A stretch of 64,000 nt of DNA. It comes from Chitinophagaceae bacterium. GTDB taxonomy: Bacteria; Bacteroidota; Bacteroidia; Chitinophagales; Chitinophagaceae. Under the pieces are notes generated by a model. That model saw only the letters and a program-made list of their open reading frames with translations, made no database searches and was not told the origin of the DNA. The stretch spans positions 180,962 through 244,961 of the forward strand of contig CANFHA010000008.1 in assembly GCA_947446645.1 (NCBI GenBank), written 5' to 3'. Position 1 is the stretch's first letter; each line of letters starts with the position of its first letter. Positions 25,950-35,086 of the stretch are shown piece by piece. Made by a program: the position numbers and the translations under genes.

Positions 25950-28900
25950 TTATTTCTCTATGATAAAGTGAAGTATGCTACGCCCGCTTCCGCTCGTTAC
26001 ATTCAGCAGGTAGGTGCCGTTTGCAAGGTTGTTGCTTAGCTGCACCTGTTCACTTATGTTTCCTGCTACAGCTGTGGTTGTTGTTGCGTACACAATGTGC
26101 CCCAGCATATCGGTGATCTCATAAGTCAGTAGTGCATCACTTTTGGTACCGGTGCTACCGGTTATTACAAATGTGCCCCGGTTAGGATTAGGCACCAGGC
26201 TTACTTGCATTTGTGACGCCAAAACCTGCAACGTAGTAGTGACTGCTGATTCGCTGCCATCGCTGGCGGTTGTTGTATGTGTGATGATTATTTCTCCTGC
26301 ACTTACAGCATTGACAGTACCATTCTCATCCACCGTAGCTACAGCTTCATCGCTGCTGCTCCAGTTGCCAGCGTTGGCTTTGTCGGCCAATGTCAGTACG
26401 TTGCCAGCTGTTGTGGTTACGGTGCCGCCGTAGCCGTGCGGCGCAGGACTGGCACTGATCACCTTAGTTGCAAAATTGCTGCAGCCTGCCGCCGTAGTAA
26501 CTATATAATTAATGTTGGCACTGCCGGCCGACACCAGGGCATATACTACGCCTGTACTGCTGCCCACTGTGAGTATTGCAGTATTGCTGCTGGTCCATAC
26601 ACCACCTGCAGTCGCATCCGTCAGCACTATACCGGGTCCGCTACGGGATACTGAAGCTGCACCAATAATGGCCGATACTGTTGGTGTTGTGTTCACAGTC
26701 ACCGTTGCTGTTGCTATACAAAGGTTGCTTGCTGTGTACGTGATCACAGACGTACCGGCAATTACACCGGTTACAGCACCAGATGCTGAAATGGTGGCCA
26801 CTGCAGGCGTGCCGCTCGTCCACGATACACCGGGCGTGGTGGCATCACTTACAAAGATTACCTTACCTGTACATACGGAGCGGTTTCCGGATATTGCTAC
26901 AGGAGAAGCGTTCACCAGTACGTTCAGCGTTTTAGAGCATCCGGCCCCAGATGTATAGGTCACCGGCACCGTACCAGCGGTAATACCGGCTACATGGCCT
27001 GAGCCATCTACTGATCCGGAAGCATTGCTGCCACTCCACGTACCACCGGCGGTAGCATCTGTGAGTGTTATTAACTGCCCTGTGCACACCTTTGTAGGGC
27101 CGGTGATGGCCGCGGGATTGGCATTGACCGTTACAATTTTCGAGGCCTTGCAGCCCGCTGCCGGTAGTGTATAGAAAATAGTTACCGTACCGGGGTTTAT
27201 AGTTGTAACCACACCACCTGTTCCCACCGTAGCAGTAGATGGTATTGAGCTGCTCCATGCTCCACCCGTAGTAATATCAGAAAGTGCTGTTGTTGTTCCG
27301 GCGCACACACTGGCGTTGCCGGTAATTGCCGCGGGCGCGGGATATACGGATACAGTGGCAGTGGCATATGATGATCCTACAGTATAGCTAAGCCTCGCAG
27401 TGCCTGCGCTTATACCTGTCACCACGCCGGTGCCGGAGACAGATGCGATAGCTGCGTCACCCGAATTAATACTCCAGCTGCCGCCTGCTGTTGCGTCAGC
27501 AAATGCTGCTGTGGCACCAGGACACACATAAAAGAAATAGCCTGTGATAGCGGCAACACTGGTTACAGTGCCGGGATTTACAGTAACTACTTTCGTAGCA
27601 TAATTCCAGCCGCAGCCATTAGTAATAGTATAAGAAATAGTTACTGTGCCCGCAGTTACGCCATGCACCACACCACCGGAAACGGTCGCATTTCCATTGC
27701 TTGCGGACCATACACCACCGGCTACGGCATCGCTTAATGAAAGATTAGCGCCAGCGTTCACTGCAGAACCTCCGCTTATAGCCGCCGGAGTAGGCACACC
27801 CGATGCCACCAGCACTGTGGTGGTAGTATATCCGCCCATTACGGTATAAGTCAATGTTGCAGTGCCTGCCGATATACCTTGTATATAGGCACTGGAATTA
27901 GAAATACCCGTGTACGCAATGGCTATAGAGCTATCGCTGCTATTCCACCTGCCATGTGGTGTAGCGGCGGCAAAAGAATCCATTACCATGGTGCAGGCCA
28001 TCGCAGGACCGGATAGCAAGCCAAGCGGTTCATTCCTCAGCACAGCTATAGAGCCGCCACCGCTGAAATAATCCTGATAGTTGTTCACAGCCACGTCTGG
28101 CTTACCATCTCCGTCAAGGTCACCTACTGCAAGATTTGTCGATTGCATCCCCGTATAAAACGGATGACTCGCGGTATCAAACAAAAAGGTACCTGTGGTC
28201 GACATATTACGAAGTAAAGAAAGAGTGTGACCCTGGTAAGAGCAAATAACCAGGTCAGGTTTTGCTCCGCCACTCATAGATGCTATCGCAATACTGGTTG
28301 GAGTAAAGCTGGTTCTAAACGTAGAACCTGCTGCAAAAGAGATTGATCCGCTTGTGGAAGTGTTGCGCAATACAGAAACCGAACCCGTGTCTGAAAATGA
28401 AGTGCCGGTATTGGTAACTGCCAGGTCTGCTTTGCCATCGCCATCCAGGTCACCTATCGCCAGGTTGCTCGGCTGGTCGCCAACAGCGAAAGCTTGTTTG
28501 GCTGCAAAAGAGATTGTACCTGTTGATGAAGTATTTCGCAAAACAATTACCTGGTTACTGCTGTATGAATGTGTTGCCAGGTCTTTCTTTCCGTCGCCGT
28601 CTAAGTCTCCCCCTGCAAGGTTGCCGACGGTGCTTGATCCCAAAAAACCTCCGCCTCCTGCGGCATCAAAATATGAGCCGGCATCAAATGACAGACCACC
28701 AGGTGTGGATGTGTTCCGGAAGGTAAAAACACCAAAATCAAAACTCACTGCAACATCCGGTTTGCCATCTGAATCAAGGTCTGTGATGATCACACCATTG
28801 GTAGGGGTAGACAGAGTAGGAACGAATAGTCCGGCCGCAAACGATATAGAACCCATGGAAGAAGTATTACGGTATACGGTGATGCCGGTATCAGCATTAC

Positions 28901-29639
28901 TTGTCACCACAATGTCCAGCTTACCATCGCCATCCAGATCGCCAAGTGCTGCATGATAAGCACCGGTATCAGCCGATATACTTACCGGGCTGGCAAAGGA
29001 TCCTGAATCTATTGAGCCGCTTACAGACACACTGCGGTAGATCAGCATGGTCCTTGTCACGAAATTTGTTGAGACCATATCGGCTTTGCCATCACCATCT
29101 ATATCGCCTATCACCAGTGCTCCAGGGTTGCCCGGCACATTTATAAACCGGGTAGTGTCAAAGTTCACCACATTCGGCGCATACGCGCTGTTGTTGTAAG
29201 TAGGTTGGAAGGCAGCTGTGGAATACGCTGTTAATCCACTGGCGGTATTGGTTACGCTTACAGGCGCATAGGTAGCGGTAAAAGGTACAGTCACGGTCAG
29301 CGATGTTGCACTACCGGATATTACACTGGCTTTTCCTCCGCCAAAAAAAACCACATTGCCGGCAGCTACGGAGTTGAAATTGAGACCGCTGATAGTAATA
29401 GTAGCACCGGGTGCAGCCCGCGTAGCACTTAGTGATGAAATGACCGGTGCAAGCACAGTTGCCAGAACCCTGTTGTCAATGAATAGAAAACAGAATATTA
29501 ACATAGCCATTAGTTTACCGCCAGGTTTGATGGTCTTAGCAAGTAACGGCGAAACATAGCCGGTTTTCGGCCAATGACAATTTTGCATACTTGCAGGCTG
29601 CCCCGGCAACTTCGATGAATGTGTAGTCAGATCTTTCAT
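25950..29639 (-). CDS. giant T9SS protein with FG-GAP and Ig-like repeats
   Basis: A 1229-residue secreted protein. After a long N terminus with a hydrophobic core (MAMLIFCFLFIDNRVLA) comes a TIG/IPT domain (about 65-150), then seven FG-GAP/VCBS-like repeats (about 170-530), each with a calcium-binding DxDGDGK loop. One of the seven, ASMSGGAKPDL, has lost its Asp residues. About eight BIG2-like modules follow (about 540-1130), each with GTVTISYT-type strands. The last 75 residues are a T9SS sorting domain (SLVPNPNRGTF, ITDMLGHIVYA). The design fits a calcium-stabilised surface adhesin or matrix protein. It is not in an obvious operon. Confidence 0.87.
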   Translation of the reverse strand: MKDLTTHSSKLPGQPASMQNCHWPKTGYVSPLLAKTIKPGGKLMAMLIFCFLFIDNRVLATVLAPVISSLSATRAAPGATITISGLNFNSVAAGNVVFFGGGKASVISGSATSLTVTVPFTATYAPVSVTNTASGLTAYSTAAFQPTYNNSAYAPNVVNFDTTRFINVPGNPGALVIGDIDGDGKADMVSTNFVTRTMLIYRSVSVSGSIDSGSFASPVSISADTGAYHAALGDLDGDGKLDIVVTSNADTGITVYRNTSSMGSISFAAGLFVPTLSTPTNGVIITDLDSDGKPDVAVSFDFGVFTFRNTSTPGGLSFDAGSYFDAAGGGGFLGSSTVGNLAGGDLDGDGKKDLATHSYSSNQVIVLRNTSSTGTISFAAKQAFAVGDQPSNLAIGDLDGDGKADLAVTNTGTSFSDTGSVSVLRNTSTSGSISFAAGSTFRTSFTPTSIAIASMSGGAKPDLVICSYQGHTLSLLRNMSTTGTFLFDTASHPFYTGMQSTNLAVGDLDGDGKPDVAVNNYQDYFSGGGSIAVLRNEPLGLLSGPAMACTMVMDSFAAATPHGRWNSSDSSIAIAYTGISNSSAYIQGISAGTATLTYTVMGGYTTTTVLVASGVPTPAAISGGSAVNAGANLSLSDAVAGGVWSASNGNATVSGGVVHGVTAGTVTISYTITNGCGWNYATKVVTVNPGTVTSVAAITGYFFYVCPGATAAFADATAGGSWSINSGDAAIASVSGTGVVTGISAGTARLSYTVGSSYATATVSVYPAPAAITGNASVCAGTTTALSDITTGGAWSSSIPSTATVGTGGVVTTINPGTVTIFYTLPAAGCKASKIVTVNANPAAITGPTKVCTGQLITLTDATAGGTWSGSNASGSVDGSGHVAGITAGTVPVTYTSGAGCSKTLNVLVNASPVAISGNRSVCTGKVIFVSDATTPGVSWTSGTPAVATISASGAVTGVIAGTSVITYTASNLCIATATVTVNTTPTVSAIIGAASVSRSGPGIVLTDATAGGVWTSSNTAILTVGSSTGVVYALVSAGSANINYIVTTAAGCSNFATKVISASPAPHGYGGTVTTTAGNVLTLADKANAGNWSSSDEAVATVDENGTVNAVSAGEIIITHTTTASDGSESAVTTTLQVLASQMQVSLVPNPNRGTFVITGSTGTKSDALLTYEITDMLGHIVYATTTTAVAGNISEQVQLSNNLANGTYLLNVTSGSGRSILHFIIEK

Positions 29640-29850
29640 GTCAGTTTGGTTTTTAACAATGATGAAGAAATATTGTACATGCGCTGCACCAATACCAGAA
29701 GCTATTTGCTGAGCGCACGATAAAACTAAATGACTTCATCACTGCTCTTTTGGCAATGTTGAGACCCGTCGCCGATTTGTTGCAAAACGGCTACCTTTTG
29801 TGGAAATGGAAAATGTTGGAGCGTGTATCTTACTGGTCAATAATTGATTA

Positions 29851-30585
29851 TCAGCCAAGACGCAGCCCGTTAAGCAGTTCATCTCTATATACTTTGCCCA
29901 CCGGTATCTCCCGGCTTTGGATGAAAAGGCTTTCAGAATTGATCGTTTCGATATGCTCTATATTTACAGCAAAGCTCCTGTGAACCCTGAAGAATTGTTT
30001 TGAATCTATCAGCTCCAGGTAATCCTGCAGCTTGCTTCTCACCAGTAGCTTATTGGTCGTCGTGTACACATATACGTATACATTGTCGCTCTCCAGGTAC
30101 ATAATGTCGGCAACCTTCACTTTATGAAACAGGTGCCCCTGCTTTATGAAAAGACTCTCCTTTATCAGGTAATTCTCCTTGTCCACTACTTCCTTTTTAT
30201 CTTGCGATACGGAGAAGTTGTGAAGGCATATTTCTATAGAGGTATATAGCTCATCTTTATTGAACGGCTTCACCAGGTAAGCCGGCGGGCATAGCTTCTT
30301 AGCACGCTCCACTGTCTTCACATCAGAGTTTGCGGTAAGGAAAATGAACGGCACATTGTAGTCCTCCCTTATTTTCCAGGCCAGGTCTATTCCGTCTTTT
30401 TTACCGCTTAGCTGTATATCTATCAGCAAAATATCAGGCTGTTCTCTTTTTATCATTTCCAGTGCTTCGGTGTAGCTTATTGCGGGCTCGGTAGGCACAT
30501 ATCCCAGCTCCGAAAGTGCACGCGCTATTCCCTCACCTATCAGCATCTCATCTTCTACTATTCCTACTTTTATACTTGTCGCCAT
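29851..30585 (-). CDS. LytTR-family response regulator
   Basis: A 244-residue two-component response regulator. The receiver domain (5-120) has the acidic pocket VEDE, the phosphoacceptor D56 (LLIDIQL), and the conserved T (FLTAN) and K (LVKPF) residues. A LytTR DNA-binding domain (about 145-240) has YLESDNVYVYVYT and FFRVHRSFAVNIEHIE. The ATG at 30585 is chosen because it places MATSIKVGIVEDE at the start. It is downstream of a TPR-containing histidine kinase on the same strand and is most likely its partner. Target promoters cannot be named from sequence alone. Confidence 0.93.
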   Translation of the reverse strand: MATSIKVGIVEDEMLIGEGIARALSELGYVPTEPAISYTEALEMIKREQPDILLIDIQLSGKKDGIDLAWKIREDYNVPFIFLTANSDVKTVERAKKLCPPAYLVKPFNKDELYTSIEICLHNFSVSQDKKEVVDKENYLIKESLFIKQGHLFHKVKVADIMYLESDNVYVYVYTTTNKLLVRSKLQDYLELIDSKQFFRVHRSFAVNIEHIETINSESLFIQSREIPVGKVYRDELLNGLRLG

Positions 30586-30708
30586 GATCTTGCAATTTAA
30601 ATAACTGATCAAATTTCATAAGGGTCTCCAGTGTAATCTTCCGCCCTTCTTACGGGAATTTACCAGCTTTATTTGCTTCCTGTTTTTGTCCCGGTTCTTA
30701 CTTATTGC

Positions 30709-32574
30709 TTAGTCTATTGTTTTCCTTCCCGCCATATCTTTAAATGTTACCAGGAAGGTCTTGTCTTGTTCCATGTACACAAAGTCACCGCCTATCTGCT
30801 TACACAGGCTACGGATCACTTTCATCCCAATCCCGGTAGCACCCCCTGCGTTTACAGGCAAGCCCGGCCCGCTGTCTTTATATATCAGCTCGTAGTTCTG
30901 GCTGTGATGAAGTGCTATTTCTATAAACCCTTCTGTTGGCTCGCCAAATGCATATTTATAAGAGTTCGTCATCAACTCATTCAGTATCAGCCCCAGTGGC
31001 ACTGCTGTATCTATATCCAGTTTCGTTTCGGGCATAGTACTTTTCAACACTATTTTTTGCCCCGCATTACTAAATACTGATGACACCTGGTACATCAGCT
31101 CCTTGGCAAATTTCGAGAACTCTATAACGTTTATGTTTTCGCTCTGGTACAGCTGCTGGTGAATGAGTGAAATGGAGCGCACACGTGTGTTACTTTCAGA
31201 CATTGCGTTCCTGGCATGTTCATCTTCTATGTTCAGCAGCTGCAGATCAAGCAGCGAGCTTATCACCTGCAGGTTGTTCTTCACCCTATGGTGTATCTCT
31301 TTCATGAACAGGTCTTTTTGCAGCAGTAGCTCCTCCTTTACCTTATTTGCTTTTTTCTGCACCATAAAGTTCCTGGCTACCACCAGTATCACAGCCAGCA
31401 GCAGCACTATTGCCACCGTGTACAGCACATGTTCATCCCGCTTTTTAATTTCAGCCAGCTTATTTATTTCTATTTGCTTTTCTTTCAGCTCAGCTTCACG
31501 CTGCGTTTCCAGCCTGGCCAGCTTCAGCTTGTTATTGTCTGAGTGCAGGGAATCTTTGATAGATGCGTATTCTTTGTAGCTTTTTATAGCGTCCCTGTAG
31601 TTACCACTCAGTTCATACGCCTCAGAAAGGGTCTTCTCGATCTCGTAAAGCACCTCAAGCTGGTGTGTTTCATTGCAGAGGGCTTCACCTCGCTTATAAT
31701 ATTCTATCGCTTTTGCCAGGTATGCTTCACTATGTACTATAAGCATGCCACCTGCGGAATCGGTAGCCATGCCAAAATAAAAATTCCCGATGTCTGAAAG
31801 ATTCACGCACATGCCTTCTTTATCACCCATGTCTTCGTTTATCTTCAGTGCGCGGCTTGCATAGTCAAGTGCTTCTTTAAATTTTTTCTGATCAGAATAG
31901 GTGGCGCTTATATGCGACAGCGTAGACGCGATAGCGGGATTATCGCCCACCTTTTCAAATATCTTTAATGCCTTAAACAGGTATTCAAAGGCTTCGTCTG
32001 ACTTGAGCTCCACGCTATATATGGCGCCGATATTAGAGAAGTTCAAACCTATAGACAAGGTATCGTGCAATTCTTCGCATATTTTCAGTGACCGGTTTGC
32101 ATATTCCAGCGCCTTGCTGTATTCCTTAATGTTGAAGTAAGCACTGCTGAGGTTGTAGAGCCTCAGTTGTATCTTCTCTTTTCTGCCGCTCTCTTCATCC
32201 ATTTTCAGGCTAAGGAACATATACTCCAGCCCTTTCGGAAAGTCTGACAGCTGAAAATAATCCGCACCTATATTACCGTAGATGTTCGACAGATATTTTT
32301 TGTACCCCATCTGTTGAGATAATGACAAGGCCTGTAAGCCATATTTTATTCCCAAGCCCGGATCAAAGCTGGAGCAGAAAAAACACAATGCATCAAGCAG
32401 CATTATTTTATTGCTGTCCTGCTTCGTCCATTCCAGCTTTTTTTCAAAGCAGGTAACAAGCTCCTTACCGTCCAGTTTTTCACGCGCAGAATCTATAAAG
32501 CCCTTTCCTTCCTTTTGTGCTTTAAGAATAAAAGGCAAAAATGCCAGGCAAACAACCAAAATGGTTCTTTTCAT
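30709..32574 (-). CDS. TPR-containing sensor histidine kinase (HisKA_2)
   Basis: A 621-residue kinase. A signal peptide (ILVVCLAFLPFILKAQ) is followed by about seven TPR-like repeats (about 60-345), a charged coiled coil and one transmembrane helix (about 382-403, TVAIVLLLAVILVVA). The kinase core has the HisKA_2 motif FMKEIHHRVKNNLQVISSLL with the histidine at about 428/429, the N-box GLILNELMTNSYKYA and the G-box DSGPGLP. This is the family that signals to LytTR regulators. The response regulator follows 123 bp downstream. The periplasmic TPR could sense a protein or envelope state. Confidence 0.92.
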   Translation of the reverse strand: MKRTILVVCLAFLPFILKAQKEGKGFIDSAREKLDGKELVTCFEKKLEWTKQDSNKIMLLDALCFFCSSFDPGLGIKYGLQALSLSQQMGYKKYLSNIYGNIGADYFQLSDFPKGLEYMFLSLKMDEESGRKEKIQLRLYNLSSAYFNIKEYSKALEYANRSLKICEELHDTLSIGLNFSNIGAIYSVELKSDEAFEYLFKALKIFEKVGDNPAIASTLSHISATYSDQKKFKEALDYASRALKINEDMGDKEGMCVNLSDIGNFYFGMATDSAGGMLIVHSEAYLAKAIEYYKRGEALCNETHQLEVLYEIEKTLSEAYELSGNYRDAIKSYKEYASIKDSLHSDNNKLKLARLETQREAELKEKQIEINKLAEIKKRDEHVLYTVAIVLLLAVILVVARNFMVQKKANKVKEELLLQKDLFMKEIHHRVKNNLQVISSLLDLQLLNIEDEHARNAMSESNTRVRSISLIHQQLYQSENINVIEFSKFAKELMYQVSSVFSNAGQKIVLKSTMPETKLDIDTAVPLGLILNELMTNSYKYAFGEPTEGFIEIALHHSQNYELIYKDSGPGLPVNAGGATGIGMKVIRSLCKQIGGDFVYMEQDKTFLVTFKDMAGRKTID

Positions 32575-32720
32575 CAGTTAAACATATTAAAACCAGGGGT
32601 TGTTTCAAAATCGGGGAATATCAAACGCTAAGCTAAAAAATCGCACATGCAGCTACCCCACATTGTTGAGAATGCCATGCCCTTTGTTGAAAATACATCG
32701 TTTTTTGTTGAATTGCAGCC

Positions 32721-33539
32721 TTACAACTGTACACTCTCAGACCGCACTTTCTCACCAAAAAAAGTAGAAGCGTGATTGTCAAAATCTGCCGTATCATCAG
32801 TGGTATAAAAATGTCTTTTACCGCTGCGCGTAATGGTGCGCTCTATCTCCGGGTGGCGGAGCAGGTAATTCGCCAGGCTCTCTGCTACTATCGGCCCCTG
32901 CGATACTGTCGTTATGCCTTCTGGCAGGTATTTCTTTATCTTATCAGCGAGTAGCGGGTAGTGGGTACATGCCAGTAATATGGTGTCTATGTCCGGGGCC
33001 GATGTAAGCAGCTCATCCAGGTATTTGCGTACAAAATAGTCAGCACCCTCAGCCTTGTACTCACCATATTCCACCAGTGGCACCCACATAGGGCAGGCCA
33101 GCTGGTGCACTTTTATGTCCGGAAAGAATTTGTTTATCTCTATTTCGTAAGATCCCGAACTAACTGTGCCCTTGGTGCCTAGCACGCCTACAGAGTTCGT
33201 TTTAGTGTATTGCCCTATCACTTCAGCTGTGGGCCTTATCACACCCAGCACACGCTTTTCTGGCGCTATGCGCGGCAGGTCGTTTTGCTGTATGGTGCGC
33301 AGCGCCTTTGCCGATGCCGTGTTGCACGCCACTATCACCAGCGGACAGCCCATCTTAAAGAACCACTCCACACATTGCAGCGTATACTGGTGCACAGTAT
33401 CGAAGGAACGGTTGCCATATGGCGCCCGCGCGTTGTCGCCCAGGTACACATAGTCATACTGCGGCAGCAGCGCGGCTATAGACTTGAATACAGTAAGCCC
33501 GCCATAACCCGAATCAAAAACACCAATAGGATGCGACAT
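32721..33539 (-). CDS. murI: glutamate racemase
   Basis: Supplies D-glutamate for peptidoglycan. The 272-residue protein has the Asp/Glu racemase family layout: IGVFDSGYGGLTV with the N-terminal Asp, GDNARAPYG, the first catalytic Cys in VACNTASAKAL, and the second in LLACTHYPLL. The start ATG at 33539 is used; the longer frame adds residues with no family match. A terminator of the upstream T9SS gene lies just before it (33567-33594), so murI probably has its own promoter in the short gap. Confidence 0.95.
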   Translation of the reverse strand: MSHPIGVFDSGYGGLTVFKSIAALLPQYDYVYLGDNARAPYGNRSFDTVHQYTLQCVEWFFKMGCPLVIVACNTASAKALRTIQQNDLPRIAPEKRVLGVIRPTAEVIGQYTKTNSVGVLGTKGTVSSGSYEIEINKFFPDIKVHQLACPMWVPLVEYGEYKAEGADYFVRKYLDELLTSAPDIDTILLACTHYPLLADKIKKYLPEGITTVSQGPIVAESLANYLLRHPEIERTITRSGKRHFYTTDDTADFDNHASTFFGEKVRSESVQL

Positions 33540-33566
33540 CTTACTGTGAAAATAAGGAAATACGCA

Positions 33567-33594
33567 CAAAAAAAGCCCCGCAAAATGCGGGGCT
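33567..33594 (-). terminator. intrinsic terminator of the 33.6-kb T9SS gene
   Basis: Read on -, AGCCCCGCA (33594-33586) pairs with TGCGGGGCT (33582-33574) around an ATTTT-type short loop and is followed by a run of T. Confidence 0.85.
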
Positions 33595-33628
33595 AAAATT
33601 ATTCAAGTAAGTCTGACTACTTTTTTAC

Positions 33629-34915
33629 TTAGTGCGCTACTACAACCTGCTTCACTATTTCGCCCTGTGTACCGCTGATGCGTACTACATACATACCGTC
33701 AGCAAGGTTGTTCACCTGCATTGCGCCATTGAAATGTGTACCATAAGGGATGTTCATTTTATTAACTTCCCTTCCGCTCATGTCAAACATTGTAACTGTG
33801 CCTGCCTGTGCATCGTTCCAGTTTACGTCCACGTTTATAGTCCCACGTGCTGGTACTGGGTAAAGATTTGCATTGCCTGCTTTCGTCACTACGCTCTTTA
33901 CAGCAGTTGGGTCAAAATCCTGGTAATAGTACCTTGCTGCAGCATCACCGGTTGCAAATTCCCAGAAATCACCTACATGCCATGATTCTGCTGTAGCATA
34001 AGTAAGTTGATCGTTACCGTTAAAGGTGTACATGTGCATAGTCACGTTAGCCCAGCTTCCTGTGCCTGTGCTGTCCCAAATCTGGTCTATACCTGTAGTT
34101 GCCATATGGCCGGCTGTAAAGCCGCTGTATACATTCAGCGTCTGGTTTATCCATGCAGTACCGCTATACGTCTGGTACAGGTGGGTAAGCAGGTTGCCGG
34201 TGCTGTCATAAGTATCAGTATACTTATAGCTTGCGGCAAAGCCCGAGCCGGTCCACGTGCTGTAAGTAGTAGTGTTGGTGATGAGTGAGTAAGTGTACAT
34301 ATACTGCGCGGTATATTCATATACCGTTGCAGCAGAATTGTAAGTCTGATCTACTTCCTGTATCAGCCTGCTGGCAGAGTCAAAGTAATAGATCTTCTGG
34401 CTTACAGGCGTAAACGCTACCAGGCCGGTATCCCATGTACCAGTCTGGTCAAGATACAGCTGATGAGCAGTATTATAGCCAAACACATCCTGAGTTCCAT
34501 TTACCCAGTCAATACCGTTCCAGGTCTGGTGCGTGATAGTAGCTACCTGGCCGCTGCCGTTGTATGAATACAGAACGTTGGTCCAGTTCACCCATGTAGT
34601 ACCGTCCCAGTATTGGGTTATGGTGCTGATAATGTTATTGTTACCGTCAAATGTCTGCAAGTAATTGAAGTTATTGTTATAAGCAGTATCACCTACCATT
34701 ACCCAGTTAGTGCTCATGTCATACTTCAGCGTATGCATCAGGTCTCCGCCACGGCCGGCTGAGTAAGTGTAAGCTGTAGAGTCATTTACATCATAGCTGG
34801 CGCCATTATATGTATAATCTGCCGATCCTACCAACCTTGACATTGTTTGTGCCTTAAGGTCCTGGCAAAGCAATGCAGGTAACGCAAGTGTTAAGAGTAA
34901 CATTTTTCTTTTCAT
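33629..34915 (-). CDS. T9SS-secreted protein with YD-like tandem repeats
   Basis: A 428-residue secreted protein. The ATG at 34915 starts the signal peptide (KMLLLTLALPALLCQDLKAQ). Most of the mature chain consists of tandem units of about 40 residues with a YxYNGxGQ, then TxxxWxGxxWVN pattern, like the beta-hairpin repeats of DUF3836 or YD-repeat proteins. The last 75 residues are a T9SS sorting domain (NLYPVPARGTINVDVNW, MFDMSGREVNKM, ADGMYVVRISG). Surface-exposed structural or binding role is likely. A clean terminator follows. Confidence 0.83.
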   Translation of the reverse strand: MKRKMLLLTLALPALLCQDLKAQTMSRLVGSADYTYNGASYDVNDSTAYTYSAGRGGDLMHTLKYDMSTNWVMVGDTAYNNNFNYLQTFDGNNNIISTITQYWDGTTWVNWTNVLYSYNGSGQVATITHQTWNGIDWVNGTQDVFGYNTAHQLYLDQTGTWDTGLVAFTPVSQKIYYFDSASRLIQEVDQTYNSAATVYEYTAQYMYTYSLITNTTTYSTWTGSGFAASYKYTDTYDSTGNLLTHLYQTYSGTAWINQTLNVYSGFTAGHMATTGIDQIWDSTGTGSWANVTMHMYTFNGNDQLTYATAESWHVGDFWEFATGDAAARYYYQDFDPTAVKSVVTKAGNANLYPVPARGTINVDVNWNDAQAGTVTMFDMSGREVNKMNIPYGTHFNGAMQVNNLADGMYVVRISGTQGEIVKQVVVAH

Positions 34916-35086
34916 AAAAGGCAAGTTATTTTTTAGATATTTAAAAGAGGTATTTGAAAAACCGTACAATGATAGCAATTATTTCGCTGATTTCGCAAAT
35001 CCGGGATCAAATAAGTGGCGAAAGGCTGGTTAATAGTGGTTTTTTACCACACACCGTAAACGATTAAACAAATTATACCTCCTTTA

